Source: Sambucus nigra (taxonomy: Eukaryota > Streptophyta > Magnoliopsida > Dipsacales > Adoxaceae). Taken from it: a stretch of DNA of 64,000 nt. Location of the stretch: positions 267,763,111-267,827,110 of the forward strand of contig OX422219.1 in assembly GCA_949130495.1 (NCBI GenBank). The letters run 5' to 3'. The notes beneath the pieces are model-generated. The model was given only the letters and a program-made list of their open reading frames with translations. It was not told where the DNA came from and made no database searches. Made by a program: the position numbers and the translations under genes. Shown piece after piece: positions 35,329-47,895 of the stretch (position 1 is the first letter of the stretch; every line of letters starts with the position of its first letter).

Positions 35329-35854
35329 TGAAGTGTGACACCCCGCCTAATTAAATTATGGGTGATCAGTCCTTTATTAAATTATAACCAGGGTGAACGA
35401 TTTGTTGATTCTTAGCATCACTGTCGCAAAAATAACTTTTCTAATTTAAACACCCTAAATAACTAAGCGAAGTGTCAAAACCATTTTTAAGACATAAATT
35501 TAAGATTTTAATTTAAAATTAACATTTAACAACTTTCATAATCCATAGTTTAAGAATCACACAACAATTATACTGGAAAAATGTAATCCAAGAAATTTAA
35601 GCATCCAACTAATTTATTCCAACTTAAAACTTCAAAGTTAAAACATCCTCACAGTAATAAACCCAAAGTATAAATACTGGAAATAAACGAACCACAATCT
35701 CTGATAAAACCAACTGAATAATGGAAAAAAGGTGACACATTCCCAACTAGATAAAATAAAACTAGATGCAGAATCAACAATGAGGTGGTCCAATCAAGAG
35801 GCCTGCAACTCCCACCTAAGCTGCAGCACGTTCCTTCCAAAGGATCCTATACAA

Positions 35855-35876
35855 GATGCCCCGGTGGTTGGGCACC
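35855..35876 (-). other. Conserved LTR hairpin block, compensated form
   Basis: On the minus strand ggtgccc, loop aaccaccg, gggcatc. All seven positions can pair when one G-U is allowed. Both arms differ from the other families in a matching way. Confidence 0.65.
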
Positions 35877-36295
35877 TGTAATATATACATATATATACAA
35901 GAGAGAAGAGAAAATAGGAAACGGGTCAGATCCCGATTGTAAAACAATTTAAAATTCAATTTAGCAAGTATTTAAGATGCTTAACGGCTAATGCAACAAT
36001 AATATTAGTGTGAGGCACTCTCTTGAGAAATTCTCACCGCTCTTCTAATGTGCACACCTACCGCACTATCTATCCCTACAGTTTTGCTTATTTTAAGTTA
36101 CTCACAAAATCTCAAGCCAACAATTTCTAGTTGTTAAGAGATTTAATTGTAAAAACAAAGTTCTCACATGACCTCATTTAATTATAAAGTTTCTCAGTTT
36201 TGCTTCACACATTTTCAAACACTTATACCCAAGTTGAAATAATTATTCATTTCTTACCTACCTTTAGTCACAGTAGATAGTTCCCAAATTTCTAG

Positions 36296-36374
<79 letters not shown>
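36296..36374. repeat. TA dinucleotide microsatellite, about 39 repeats
   Basis: Uninterrupted (ta)n; the partner LTR has about 15 repeats at 44188-44218. Confidence 0.97.
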
Positions 36375-36376
<2 letters not shown>

Positions 36377-37176
36377 CGGCACCCCACATGAATTTATGGT
36401 GCTGGCATACTCTGCTATCAAGTCCCCGTATCACTCGTACTAAGGGAAATACTAGTTCGAAATCACTCTCGAACTGTATTAACACAAAACACATACAAAT
36501 TGAGGTGAAGCATAGTTCTAAGTCACTAAGAGGTCAGCACATACCCTCACGTCTCTTAGGACCATCTGACCATCGATCCGATAGCCTGTACCAAGGATTA
36601 TTATGTTCTAGGGTACAAGTCAATATCCCCCATAAAGGTCCCATCGAGATAAGACTATCCCAGCGCGGTAACCTCAGTGATAGCAAGTAGCGCGGGCATG
36701 ATTTTTACACGTATATAGTATATACACAAGCATAGCCATATATGTATACTACAATTCCCATTTTTAATTTAGGTACGCCCACAACCCATACTTATAATAT
36801 TTATTCTCATTGCACATTACAATTTTATCCCGCATAACGGTTTGTCTCTTTTACTTATTTATGGGATTATTTCAACTTACTACTTAACACTAGTGAATTC
36901 CTATTTCCCCAAGTGTAATTTCAGTAGGTCCTCATTTATTTTACAACATAACTTTATTACGAGTCTCACCCTTTAAACACATGTTCCCATATTATTAAGT
37001 GTAAAACACCTTTGTTAAATATTAATCTCGTCTTACGTTAAAGGTTCCATTTTTTTATAAAGCCCTACTAGTCTTCTTTATCTCCCAAAATATTCTAACA
37101 ATAATGTCCAAGAATTTCTATTCATTTAATTTGGAACCAACTATTTAAAAAGGGGAATTTGAGTTTTCCAGGAGGG

Positions 37177-37252
37177 GTCGATCGATCGATGGCGGGTGAT
37201 CGATCGATCGATGCGTCGATCGATCGATGCTCCTGGGTCGATCGATCGATCA
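37177..37252 (-). repeat. GATCGATC palindrome array, four units
   Basis: Four tcgatcgatcgat cores, about 1.12-1.19 kb from the LTR 5' end. Confidence 0.9.
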
Positions 37253-38372
37253 AGCAGGTATAGCGAATCTGCAGAATTTCAAGTTACAGGATTGTTACAC
37301 AAAAATCATTCGAATCAACATTTTTTATTTCCAAACTTCCAACCAATTACACCACAAGTGTTATACTTTGGAATAATGATTATTCTACGTAAGTCATGCG
37401 AGTTTCCATCAATTATAACGGATTAAACAGGTTAAAAATCCAAAAAATTTCAAGAACCCTAATAATTCCTTTAACTTAGTTCTTCTCATTCTTTTTCCAG
37501 ATTTTCTACCCGAAACTTAATAAATTTTGTGGTTCAACCTCTACATGTGATTTATATTACCACCATATATCTTTTATCTCTACAACATGCAAATCAAAGT
37601 CTCCCAAACATGCTTTCTTTCATGAAAACTAGTCCTAATTAACCCTAGACTAACAACATTGAAGCATTAAATGAATTAGATCAAGATAAATACTTTCCTT
37701 GGAATTCTTGGTTCAGATTAGTGGACAAGATTTGTGTTGTTGCGATCCTCGTTGCGCGATCTAAAGTTTGGCGGCAACGGCGATGCAAACGGTGGAGTTC
37801 TTGGCCTTGAACTACTTGGAGAGCTTCTCCTCTTCCCTTCCAATGGCCGTCTTAGGTTTTTGGTTTTTCTAACCCTAGAAGACAACTCCTATTATCTGAT
37901 ATACTCTTAGGAATTTCGTGGGGTTTGATGCCCAAAAATGTAAAATGTCCAAAACGCCCTCCCGGGGTGTTAATTAGGCCTAGAAATTCCCCGAGACCCA
38001 AACTAAACCCCCGGGTACATTATTTTGACTATCTCGACCCTTCCGGACACATTGGCGCGCTCAAAATCACCATACGGGTGACTTATAGCTTATTCACTTT
38101 TAATAGTTCAAATTTAATCCCGACACGACACAAGCGCGTGCCAATAAATTTACAAAATTATCAAATTAGATTCTCGTGATAATTATACTAAATACAATTA
38201 TACCTCTTACTTTACCCATAAAGTAATTTACAATGCAATTCAAATAGTTACTAACTCTCATCACGCTAGTAAGTATTTAAATGATTTTCCGGATTAATAT
38301 TAAATTAATATCACCAATTAAATTTAATAAATCCCCAAAATTAAAAGTCATAAAAATAAGGGATATTACATA

Positions 38373-38382
38373 CTTCCCCCCT
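38373..38382 (-). other. Polypurine tract of chromovirus 2
   Basis: aggggggaag on the minus strand, two bases from the 3' LTR. Confidence 0.9.
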
Positions 38383-39838
38383 AATAACAGAATTTCATCC
38401 CGAAATTCGAAGAATAAGGTGTACCTGGTAAGAATAACTCTGGGTACTTCTCACGGATGTCAGCCTCACGCTCCCAAATGGATTCCTCCACATTATGATG
38501 CTCCCACTGGACCCGTAGAAGTGGGAATACTTTCGACCTCAATCTTCTTTCGCTATGATCTAGAATAACTACTGGTCTCTCCTCATAAGAGCTGTCAAGC
38601 TGTAAGTCAATCTCTTGAATCACAAAGTGGGTGTGGGCCATGTCATCCCGAAGGTATCGTCTCAACGACGAGATGTGGAATACATTATGAATGCGGTGTA
38701 AATGCTCTGGCAGTCCCAATCTGTATGCTATCGACCCAATCCTCCCGATAATGGGAAATAGTCCCACATACCTCGGGGCCAGTTTCCCTTTCTTCCCAAA
38801 CCTCATCACTCCTTTCATAGGAGATACACGTAGGAATACTTGGTCCCCCACATTAAATTCTCGGAAGAACCATTTTGCATCGGCGTAGCTTTTCTGCCTG
38901 TCCTCAGCTCCCCGAATGCGACTCCTGATAATCTCAATCCTAGCAAAGGTTTCCTGAATCACCTCTGGTCGGAGTAACTTGTTGTCCCCCACCTCTAGCC
39001 AACATGTCGGAGAACGACAAGGACTGCCATAAAATGCCTCAAATGGAGCCATGACAATCGTGAACTGATAAGAGTTATTATAGACAAACTCCACCAGTGG
39101 CATTTGTGGCTCCCAACCTCCCCCAAAATCAAAGACACACATGCGTAGCATATCCTCTAACATCTGATTGGTATGCTCTGTTTTCCCATCCGTCTCTGGG
39201 TGATAAGCTGAACTCAACCTCAACTCTGTACCCATGGCCTCTTGGAAACTCTCCTAGAAACGCGATACAAAAATCTTTTCTCTATTTGACACAATATCCA
39301 AGGGCTCCCCATGTAGCCTAACAATCTCAGAAATGAACAACTGAGCATACTGACCCGTGGTATAGTCTGTCCTTACTGGCAGAAAATGAGCCACCTTGGT
39401 CAAACGGTCCACAATCACCTAGATGGAGTCGTGGCCCCGCTGTGTTGTAGGCAACCCCGTCATGAAATCCATGAAAATACTCTCCCACTTGCATGTGGGT
39501 ATTTCCAAAGGCTGAAGAAATCCTGACGGTCTCTGGTGGTCCACTTTTACCATCAGTCAAGTAGAACACTTGGACACAAACTCAGTAATGTCCTTCTTCA
39601 TCCCACTCCACCAGTATTACCGCCTTATATCCTAGTACATCTTATCTCCCCTAAGATGCACCGCAAATCGGGACCCGTGTGACTGGGTCGTCATTGCATG
39701 ATGTAAGTCTTATCCTTCTAGGACCATCAATCTCCCATTAAACCTCAAAACACCATCGGAACTAATTGAATAGGACTTGGCACCCTCGGCTAAAAGCCGT
39801 ACAATTTTCTCCTGGGAAAATGAGTCTGCTGTCTGTGC
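38381..39838 (-). pseudogene. Integrase and chromodomain region of chromovirus 2
   Basis: The 38381-39235 part is open and holds the end of the DDE core (TDGKTEHTNQMLEDM), the C-terminal linker (FRVGDQV-like [16 protein letters not shown]) and a chromodomain (FPLLRVQWEHHNVEESIWE). Upstream, the zinc-binding part and core start are broken by several stops. One of these is a TAG (39419-39421) at the Trp of the SIWVIVDRLTK motif. The equivalent codon is also a stop in chromovirus 3. Confidence 0.88.
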
Positions 39839-41129
39839 TTATATTACTCTCATAACAATCTGGGGTGTCACCATCATGGAAGATATGAATGAATGGGCTA
39901 CTGCGTCCTGGTGACCCAGCTCTTTCCACTTTTCTTTCCAGACGACCGCTACATCATCTACCGGTCTACGGCTCAACGCATCAGCAACTACGTTGGCCTT
40001 CCCCGGATGGTACTGTATGTCGAACTGATAGTCCTTCACAAACTCTAACCACCTGCGCTGACGCATATTCAGCTCTCACTGAGTGAACAGGTACTGCAAT
40101 AACTTGTGGTCTGTGAACAAGCAGAATTTCTCCCCCAATAAGTAGTGCTCCATATCCTCAATGTAAATATGACCGCTGCTAACTCTAGGTCGTAGGTGGG
40201 GTAATTATTCTCGTGCATCTTAAGCTTGCGAGAGGCAAAATCTATAGCCCTATCTTCATACTGAAGTACTCCTCCAAGTCCCAGAAGGAGGCGTCAGTGT
40301 AAACTAGATATTCCACGTCTGGCTTGGGTAAAGCAAGAACTGGTGCCGAAGTCAGCTTGTTCTTCAGCTCATCGAAAGCTAACTGACAAGCATCATCCCA
40401 AACATATGATATCCCCTTGCGAGTCAGGTTTGTCAATGGACCCCCTATCATGGAGAATCCTCGAATGAATCTCCTGTAGTACCCGTCTAACCCGAAGAAA
40501 CTATGCACTTCTGTCAGTATCGTGAGTTGTCCCCACTCCCTCACCGCTGACACTTTACTCGGGTCAACCGCTATCCCCATTTCAGAAACAACATGTCCTA
40601 ATAATTGTACTTCCCATAACTAGAATCCTCACTTCTCGTACTTAGCATATAGCTGGTGCTCTCGTAGAGTCTGAAGAACCTGCCTCAAGTGCTCAGTATG
40701 CTCTTCCTCAGTGTGTGAATATATCAAGATGTCATCTATGAAGACGATGACAAACTGATCCATGAACTCTCTGAACACTCAGTTCATCAAGTCCATGAAT
40801 ACGGCTGGAGCATTTGTGAGTCCAAATGGCATCACTCTGAACTCATAGGACCCATATCTCGTTAAGAAAGCAGTCTTCGAAACATCCTGCTCCCTAATAC
40901 GTAGCTGATGGTATCCTGACCTCAAATCTATCTTTGAAAAGAAAGTTGCTCCCCTCAGCTCATCGAACAGATCATCGATTCGAGGCAATAGATATTTGTT
41001 TTGTATCATGACCTTGTTCAGTCGTCGGTAGTCAACACATAGTCTTAGTGAACAGTCTCTCTTTTTCACAAACAACACTAGAGCGCCCCAAGGTGAGGTA
41101 CTCCTATGAATAAATCCATGAGCTAACAG
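39839..41129 (-). pseudogene. Reverse transcriptase-RNase H region of chromovirus 2
   Basis: Pieces: [20 protein letters not shown] (about 41018-41078), catalytic FIDD (40731-40742), thumb and connection (40242-40580), RNase H with an intact Y-T-D-A-S site (about 40297-40311), and the LSRRP tail near 39960. Stops and frameshifts separate them, for example after FSMKIGL at 40242. Confidence 0.88.
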
Positions 41130-43040
41130 CTACTCTATCTGATCTCGTAACTCCTGCATCTCTATCGGAGCCATACGATATGTAGCGCATGCTATCGATC
41201 GAGTATCCGATAATAAATCTATAACAAAATCTATCTCTCGATTGGGGGGTAGGCCTAGTATCTCCTGAAATACATCAGAATACTCATGAACAATTGGGAT
41301 CGAGTCTAAGGGAATCATGACCTCCCTAGAGGTATCATCCTCTATGTAATACAAATGAGCGGTAGAGCCTCCCTCTGGGCGAGACATCGCCACTACAAAC
41401 ATCTCTTGCCCCGTGATGGCAAAGACAATACTCCCATCGAAATAATCTATCATGGCTTTGTATGCTGCGAGCCAATCCATACTAATAATAACGTCGTGAT
41501 CATGCATATCTAAGACTAACATGTCTACAGGTAAGATTAAGCTACCAATCTCTACTCCCATACCCCATCATATAAAGAAGATTAATGATCCATTTCCGAG
41601 TGGTGAGTCTACACATGTCATAGTGCTCTCTGCTGTGGCTAATAACGCCTTCACGAACTGAGTAGCTATAAAATAGTGTGTCACCCTAGTATCAAATAAA
41701 ACCCGACCCATAGTACCATGGATAGGAAACGTTCCCTCAATCACGGGTGGTGACTATGGAGTTGCTTCCTGGTGGACGTTATAGACACGTCCATACTATA
41801 ACTTCCCCTGCTGCACTGGAGCTGCTGGAATGGCTGGTAGGGCTAGGGCCAGAGCTGGTGCTGGGAGGGCGGCTGGAAAAAGTGGCCTCTATGGCTCATT
41901 ACGAGCACCCTGCTACTATGGGGGACTCTCTCCCTCTGGACAATCATGGCACCTGTGGCCATTTTTTCCACACCCAAAGCATCGGCCCCTGAAATTCCCT
42001 CCCCTCTGTCCCTGCTGATTACGACCCTGCTGACCATTACCACCCCGACATTGGCCCTACTGAAAATGCTATTGGCGCTATGGCTGAGGATGTTGGCCTT
42101 GCTGGGCCTGCTGGTTAGGCTGGCCCTGCTGACCCTACCTAAATCCCCCAAATCCCTGCCTGGAGTCACCTGATCGGAACCGTTTGGTAGGGTCCCCATG
42201 ATGGGAACTCTACTCATGCTGACGAGTCTGCCCCTGAGATGTTGGTGTTCCACTAGAACCATTACCCCCTGTCCTGCCCTGCTGGCTGGACTCTCCTGCT
42301 CACTTACTTCCCTGCAGATGGAAATGGTGATCCTGATTGTGTAGTAAAGCAGCATTGAGTACGTCCGTGTAGGTACTCAGTGACAAATTACCTATGAGAT
42401 GCTGACGGATCCTCCAAGCCAACCCATCTACAAATAACAGTATCTTCTTCCCCTCAGTGGGTGCCTCATCTGGCACTATAGTGATAAGTCTTGTGAACTC
42501 CTCTTCGTACTCAGCAACAGTCGAGTTCTCCTATTTCAAATTCAGTAACTTCCGCCTCATCTCAGTCTGCATGATGGATGGGAAGTATTTATTGTCAAAC
42601 CGTGTCCAAAATGACTGAATAGTGATAGTATCCCTCTCCTCCAAGGTGGTGGTGGATTCCCACCAATGCAAAGCGACCCCCACTATCTTGAAGGAAGCCA
42701 ACACTTATTTATGCACGTCCGTGCACTCGTACATACGTAGATGCCTCTGGATATCCTTCTTCCATTAGCTGGCTACAATGATATCTGAACTACCCGCAAA
42801 CTCTGGGGGATGCGCCTTCTGAAAGGCATCCCAAACTCGCTCCCATGTAGAAGGAAGCTGTGCCGGTATTGGCGCCACTGCCTGAACCTAGGGTGGAGCC
42901 TGTTATACTACCGTTAGCACCGCATTCACCGCCTAAGCAATGATAGTGGCTACCTTGGTTGCGTTCATCGTTCACTTAACCATAGCTGTTGGTTGCTCGG
43001 CTTGGGCACGCCTATCCTTGGGTGCACGTCTCGAAGGCAT
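41130..43040 (-). pseudogene. gag-protease region of chromovirus 2
   Basis: Starts at ATG 43040-43038 (MPSRRAPKDRRAQ). Capsid-like sequence (DIQRHLRMYECTDV, MRRKLLNLK, IRQHLIGNLS) and a CCHC knuckle (CFGCGKNGHRCHDC, about 41946-41990) follow. The protease site reads D-T-R instead of D-T-G (D codon 41691-41693), a G-to-A change that would disable it. Many stops interrupt the frame, most in place of Gln codons. Confidence 0.88.
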
Positions 43041-43211
43041 CTGAAACGTAAAGAAATTTATTAGTCTACAGTTATCATCAAATCTCAAATAGCTGAAGAC
43101 ATAATCATAAAAGCAATAATACAACAATCCTAAAAATAGGGCTGTATAGCAAGAACGCTAAGCTAAAAGAGAAATAAGTCGTACAGATCCTAAAGGACAC
43201 TAGAACCTGAT

Positions 43212-43223
43212 GCTCTGATACCA
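43212..43223 (-). other. Primer binding site, initiator tRNA-Met
   Basis: tggtatcagagc on the minus strand, adjoining the 5' LTR. Confidence 0.93.
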
Positions 43224-43745
43224 CCTGTGACACCCCGCCTAATTAAATTCCGGGTGATCAGTCCTTTATTAAATTATAACCAAGGTGAATGGTTGGTCAT
43301 TCTTAGCATCACTGTCGCAAAAATAACTTTTCCAATTTAAACACCCTAAATAATTAAGCTAAGTGTCAAAAACATTTTTAAGACACAAATTTAAGATTTT
43401 AATTTAAAACTAAAATTTAACACCTTTCATAACCCATAGTTTAAGAATCACACAACAACTATACTGGAAAAATATAATCCAAGCAATTTAAGCATCCAAC
43501 TAATTTATTCCAACTTAAAACTTCAAAGGAAAAACATCCTGACAGTAATAAACCCAAAGTATAAATACTGGAAATAAATGAACCACAATCACTGATAAAA
43601 CTTACTGAATAATGGAAAAAGGGCGACACATGCCCAATTAAATAAAATAAAACTAGATGTGGAATCAACCATGAGGTCGTCTAATCAAGAGGCCTGCAAC
43701 TCCCACCTAAGCTGCAGCACGTTCCTTCCAAAGGATCCTATGCAA

Positions 43746-43767
43746 GATGCCCCTGTGGTTGGGCACC
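43746..43767 (-). other. Conserved LTR hairpin block, compensated form
   Basis: ggtgccc-aaccacag-gggcatc on the minus strand; the seven-position stem is kept although the loop changed relative to the other LTR of this element. Confidence 0.65.
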
Positions 43768-44183
43768 TGTAATATATACATATATATACAAGAGAGAAGA
43801 GAAAATAGGAAACGGGTCAGAGCCCGATTGTAGAACAATTTAAAATTCAGTTTAGCAAGTATTTAGGATGCTTACCGGCTAATGCAACAATCATATTAGT
43901 GTACGGCACTCTCTTGAGAAATTCTCACCACTCTTCTAATGTGCACACCTACCGCACTATCTATCCCAACAGTTTGGCTTATCTTAAGTTACTCACAAGG
44001 TCTCAAGCCGACAATTTCTAGTTGTTAAGAGATTTAATTTTAAAAGCAAAGTTCTCACATAACCTCATTTAATTATAAAGTTTCTCAGTTTTGCTTCACA
44101 CGTTTTCAAACACTTATACCCAAGTTAAAATAATTATTCATTTCTTACCTACCTTTAGCCACAGTAGATAGTTCCCAAATTTC

Positions 44184-44187
<4 letters not shown>

Positions 44188-44218
<31 letters not shown>
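44188..44218. repeat. TA dinucleotide microsatellite, about 15 repeats
   Basis: Short allele of the microsatellite at 36296-36374. Confidence 0.95.
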
Positions 44219-44220
<2 letters not shown>

Positions 44221-45020
44221 CGGCACCCCACATGAATTTATGGTGATGGCATACCCTACTATCAAGTCCCCGTTTCACTCGTACTAAGGGAAATACTAGT
44301 TCGGAATCACTCTCGAACTATATTAACACAAAACACATACAAATTGAGGCGAAGCATAGTTCCAAGTCACTAAGAGGTCAGCACATACCCTCACGTCTTT
44401 TAGGACCGTCTAACTATCGATTCGATAGCCTGTACCAAGGATTACTATGTTCTAGGGTACAAGTCAATATCCCCCATAAAGGTCCCATCGAGATAAGACT
44501 GTCCCAACGCGGTAACCTCAGTGATAGCAAGTGGCGTGGGCATGATTTTGACACGTACATAGTATATACACAAGCACAGTCATATATGTATACTACTATT
44601 CCCATTTTTAATTTAGGTACTCCCACGACCTATACTTATAATATTTATTCTCATTGCACATTACTATTTTATCCCGCATAACGGTTTGTCTCTTTTGCTT
44701 ATTTATGGGATTATTTCAACTTACTACTTAACACTCTTGAATTCCTATTTCCCCAAGTGTAATTTCAGTAGGTACTCATTTATTTTACAACGTAACTTTA
44801 TTGCGAGTCTCACCCTTTAAACATATGTTCCCATATTATTAAGTGTAAAACACCTTTGTTAAATATTAATCTCGTCTTACGTTAAGGGTTCCATTTTTTA
44901 TAAAGCCCTACTGGTCTTCTTTATCTCCCAAAATATTCTAACAATAATGTCCAAAAATTTCTATTCATTTAATTTGCAACCAACTATTTAAAAAGGGGAA
45001 TTTGAGTTTTCCAGGAGGGG

Positions 45021-45095
45021 TCGATCGATCGATGGCGGGTGCTCGATCGATCGATGCGTCAATCGATCGATGCTCCTGGGTTGATCGATCGATCA
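45021..45095 (-). repeat. GATCGATC palindrome array, four units
   Basis: Partner of 37177-37252, with single C-to-T type changes inside three of the cores. Confidence 0.9.
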
Positions 45096-46351
45096 AGCAG
45101 GTATAGCGAATCTGCAGAATTTCCAGTTACGGGATTGTTACACAAAAATCATTCGAATCAACATTTTTTATTTCCAAACTTCCAACCAATTACACCACAA
45201 GTGTTATACTTCGGAATAATGATTATTCTACGTAAGTCATGCGAGTTTCCATCAATAATAACGGATTAAACAGGTTAAAAACCAAAAAATTTCAAGAACC
45301 CTAATAATTCCTTTAACTTAGTTCTTCTCATTATTTTTCCAGATTTTCTACTCCAAACTTAATAAATTTCGTGGTTCAACCTCTACATGTGATTTTTATT
45401 ACCACCATACATCTTTATCTCTACAACATGCAAATCAAAGTCTCCCAAGCATGCATCTTTCATGAAAACTAGTCATAATTAACCCTATACTAACATCATT
45501 GAAGCATTAACTGATTTAGAGCAAGATAAATACTTTCCTAGGAATTCTTGGTTCAGATTAGTGGACAAGATTTGTGTGTTTGCGATCCTCGTTGCGCGAT
45601 CTAAATTCTGGTGGCGACGGCGATGCAAACGGTGGAGTTCTTGGCCTTGAACTCCTTGGAAAGCTTCTCCTCTTCCCTTCCAATGGTCGTCTTAGGTTTT
45701 TGTTTGTTCTAACCCTAGAAGACAACTCCTATTCTCTGATATACTCTTAGGAATTTCGTGGGTTTTCATGCCCAAAAATGTAAAATGTCCAAAACGCCCT
45801 CCCGGGGTGTTAATTAGGCCTAGAAACTCCCCGAGACCCAAACTAAACCCCCGGGTACATTCTTTTGACTATCTCGACCCTTTTGGACACATTGGCACAC
45901 TCAAAATGACCATACATATGACTTATAATTTATTCACTTTTAATAGTTCGAATTTAATCCTGACACGACACAAGCGCATTCCGATAAATTTCAAAAATTA
46001 TCAAATTAGATTCTCGAGATAATTTTACTAAATACAATTACACCTCTTACTTTACCCATAAGGTAATTTACAATACAATTCCAATAGTTACTAACTCTCA
46101 TCATGCTAGTAAGTATTTAAATGATTTTCCGAATTAATATTAAATTAATATCTCTAATTAAATTTAATAAATCCCCAAAATTAAAAGTCATAAAAATATG
46201 GGGTATTACATGAGGCTTTCTTAGAGATAAGATATTATGATAAATGTAGAAACCCCATTCCAATACCCCCTAACCTCTCCTTAGGTCCCTAGCACCTTCC
46301 TTCATTATTGCAAACCTAAGCCATACCCTGGGTACTGATTTAAAGGCCATC

Positions 46352-46980
46352 GGGCACTCCCAGGCTCCATTTGACCAAAAGTCAAACTCTTCAGCTCGAT
46401 CAAGAATGAATGAATCTTTAAAGGGCACTGAAACCCCTTTCCAACAGTTCATCCTGTGCGTGATTCTGACTTAAGGTACGGATGAACGATCTATTTTCCC
46501 CCGAAACTTGATCATGAGGTCATCGGATGCTCCCAGGCTCTGTGTGACCAAAATTAACTCTCCAGCTCAACCAAGACTGAATGAATCTTCGAAGGGTACT
46601 GAAACCCCTTTCCAACGGTCTACCCCATACCTGACTATGACTTAAGGTACGAATGAACGATCCATTTTACTCCGAAAGGTCACCGAATGCTTCCAGGCCC
46701 CAATTGACCAAAGTCAACTCCCCAAACCGAGCCAAGCTCTTTGGAATCTCAAATTAGATCTCCTAACCTTTCCAAAGGTCCACCCGTGCATAATTATGAC
46801 TTACGGTGCGGACGAACGATCCATTTGTGTTCGACGATTCCCCGTCCAAAGGATCGATGAACGCTTTTAAGCCACATTTGACCCAAAGTCAACTCCCGGA
46901 CCTGGGAGCAGTCCAAAAGACTTTTGAAGGTCTCCAAAGTACCTTTCCAAGGGTTTTCCCCATCCACGATTTAGATCAAT
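46352..46980 (+). repeat. Diverged tandem repeats, about 160-174 bp x 4
   Basis: Unit starts at 46352, 46525, 46685 and 46859 are spaced 173, 160 and 174 bp. Units 2 and 3 are the most similar. They may act as a repeated enhancer in the LTR. Confidence 0.75.
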
Positions 46981-47118
46981 AGTTTGCGCTCTACATCGAT
47001 TTTTCAAAGGAGCCTAAAAAAGACTGCCAAACGATAGGTTCGAAACCCTGCCTATCGGTAGTGTACCTAAACACACCTACCGATTGGTAGGACCAGGGCT
47101 ATGGAAATTCCTAGGGCC

Positions 47119-47127
47119 TATAAAAAG
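47119..47127 (+). promoter_or_regulatory. TATA-like box of the Ogre/Tat-like LTR
   Basis: tataaaaag in a GC-richer setting (ggcc upstream, gagggcc downstream), placed after the subrepeats. Functional role inferred only. Confidence 0.45.
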
Positions 47128-47873
47128 GAGGGCCTAACCACATGTAAAATAAACACAAGATTTGAAATCCATCACTCTCAGCAAGCTCGGAAAACCCCTC
47201 TCGAAGACAACGTGATTTCCACATCCAAATTCATTTCTAACCTTCACCTTTAATCACCTTTCTCATCAAAACATGGTGAATTAAGTACCCCCCATCATCA
47301 CCCAAGTGCAACGACTCGTCTCCAACACCCAAGATAAAGCTCAAATCTTCAAGTAGGTCCAACTTTCTTATGACACCTCGACTAATTGAATATCGGGTAG
47401 CTACTACTTTATTCAAATTAATACAAAATGTCAAGTTGGTTCAGTTTATAGCATCACTGTCGAAAAACGTTTTAACAATTACTAGCCACCTAATATTCAA
47501 AAAGTGAGTTATCAATTTTTAATTATATTCGATTAACATGAAATAAGTATTACATTATGAAATAATGATATCACAACCACATTATAGTCACATTACAATG
47601 ATAGAGAAATATATGAATCTGGAGGAACACTCCTCGGAAATAATCCGAAATACTGAATAAAACTGAATACAGAGTCTGAATCACTAAATAATTATAACCC
47701 AAAATATGAAATAAAACTGAGTAAGTAGGATGTCTCTAAAAGAAAAGGGGCGACATGCCCTACAGATGAGTAAATCTGAAATAGAGTTAAGATAGAGTGG
47801 AGGCGTCTACTATCGAGGTCTTGTAACTTCCACAGCAGCTACAACACATCACCGGAATTGAACTCCTACACTT

Positions 47874-47895
47874 GGTGTCCTTGTGGCTAGGCACC
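47874..47895 (-). other. Conserved LTR hairpin block
   Basis: ggtgcct-agccacaa-ggacacc on the minus strand, 505 bp before the LTR end. Confidence 0.55.

Larger units (their letters stand above)
35334..38370 (-). repeat. 3' LTR of chromovirus 2
   Basis: 3,037 bp. It is 52 bp longer than its partner, mainly because of a longer TA microsatellite. Confidence 0.93.
35334..46210 (-). mobile_element. Chromovirus 2 (Ty3/gypsy, Tekay/Del type), complete but defective
   Basis: Minus-strand element with 5' LTR 43226-46210, primer site, gag-pol, purine tract and 3' LTR 35334-38370. The flanks tgaag (35329-35333) and tgagg (46211-46215) are a target duplication with one later change. Every coding part is interrupted. 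LTR arrays of the GATCGATC type relate it to chromovirus 1, although the LTR bodies differ considerably. Confidence 0.93.
43226..46210 (-). repeat. 5' LTR of chromovirus 2
   Basis: 2,985 bp, tgtaataccccatattttt to ggggtgtcaca on the minus strand. Confidence 0.93.
46211..47368 (+). mobile_element. LTR portion of an Ogre/Tat-like element, left of nested chromovirus 3
   Basis: Contains four diverged tandem units of about 160-174 bp, starting at 46352, 46525, 46685 and 46859. Each has a ccaggc...ttgacc block, a cctttccaa block and a ggtacgaatgaacgatccat-like block. Downstream a TATA-like tataaaaag lies at 47119-47127, followed about 30 bp later by a likely transcription start region. This fits U3 with subrepeats followed by R. 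The LTR continues at 58025 after the inserted chromovirus. Confidence 0.55.

Noticed and set aside
36264..36494. Open frame with a Tyr-Ile repeat protein
   Set aside because: It is the translation of the TA microsatellite inside an LTR.
41747..42173. Plus-strand frames opposite gag of chromovirus 2, and 53816-54193 opposite gag of chromovirus 3
   Set aside because: Leu-rich antisense readings of the gag tail; not genes.
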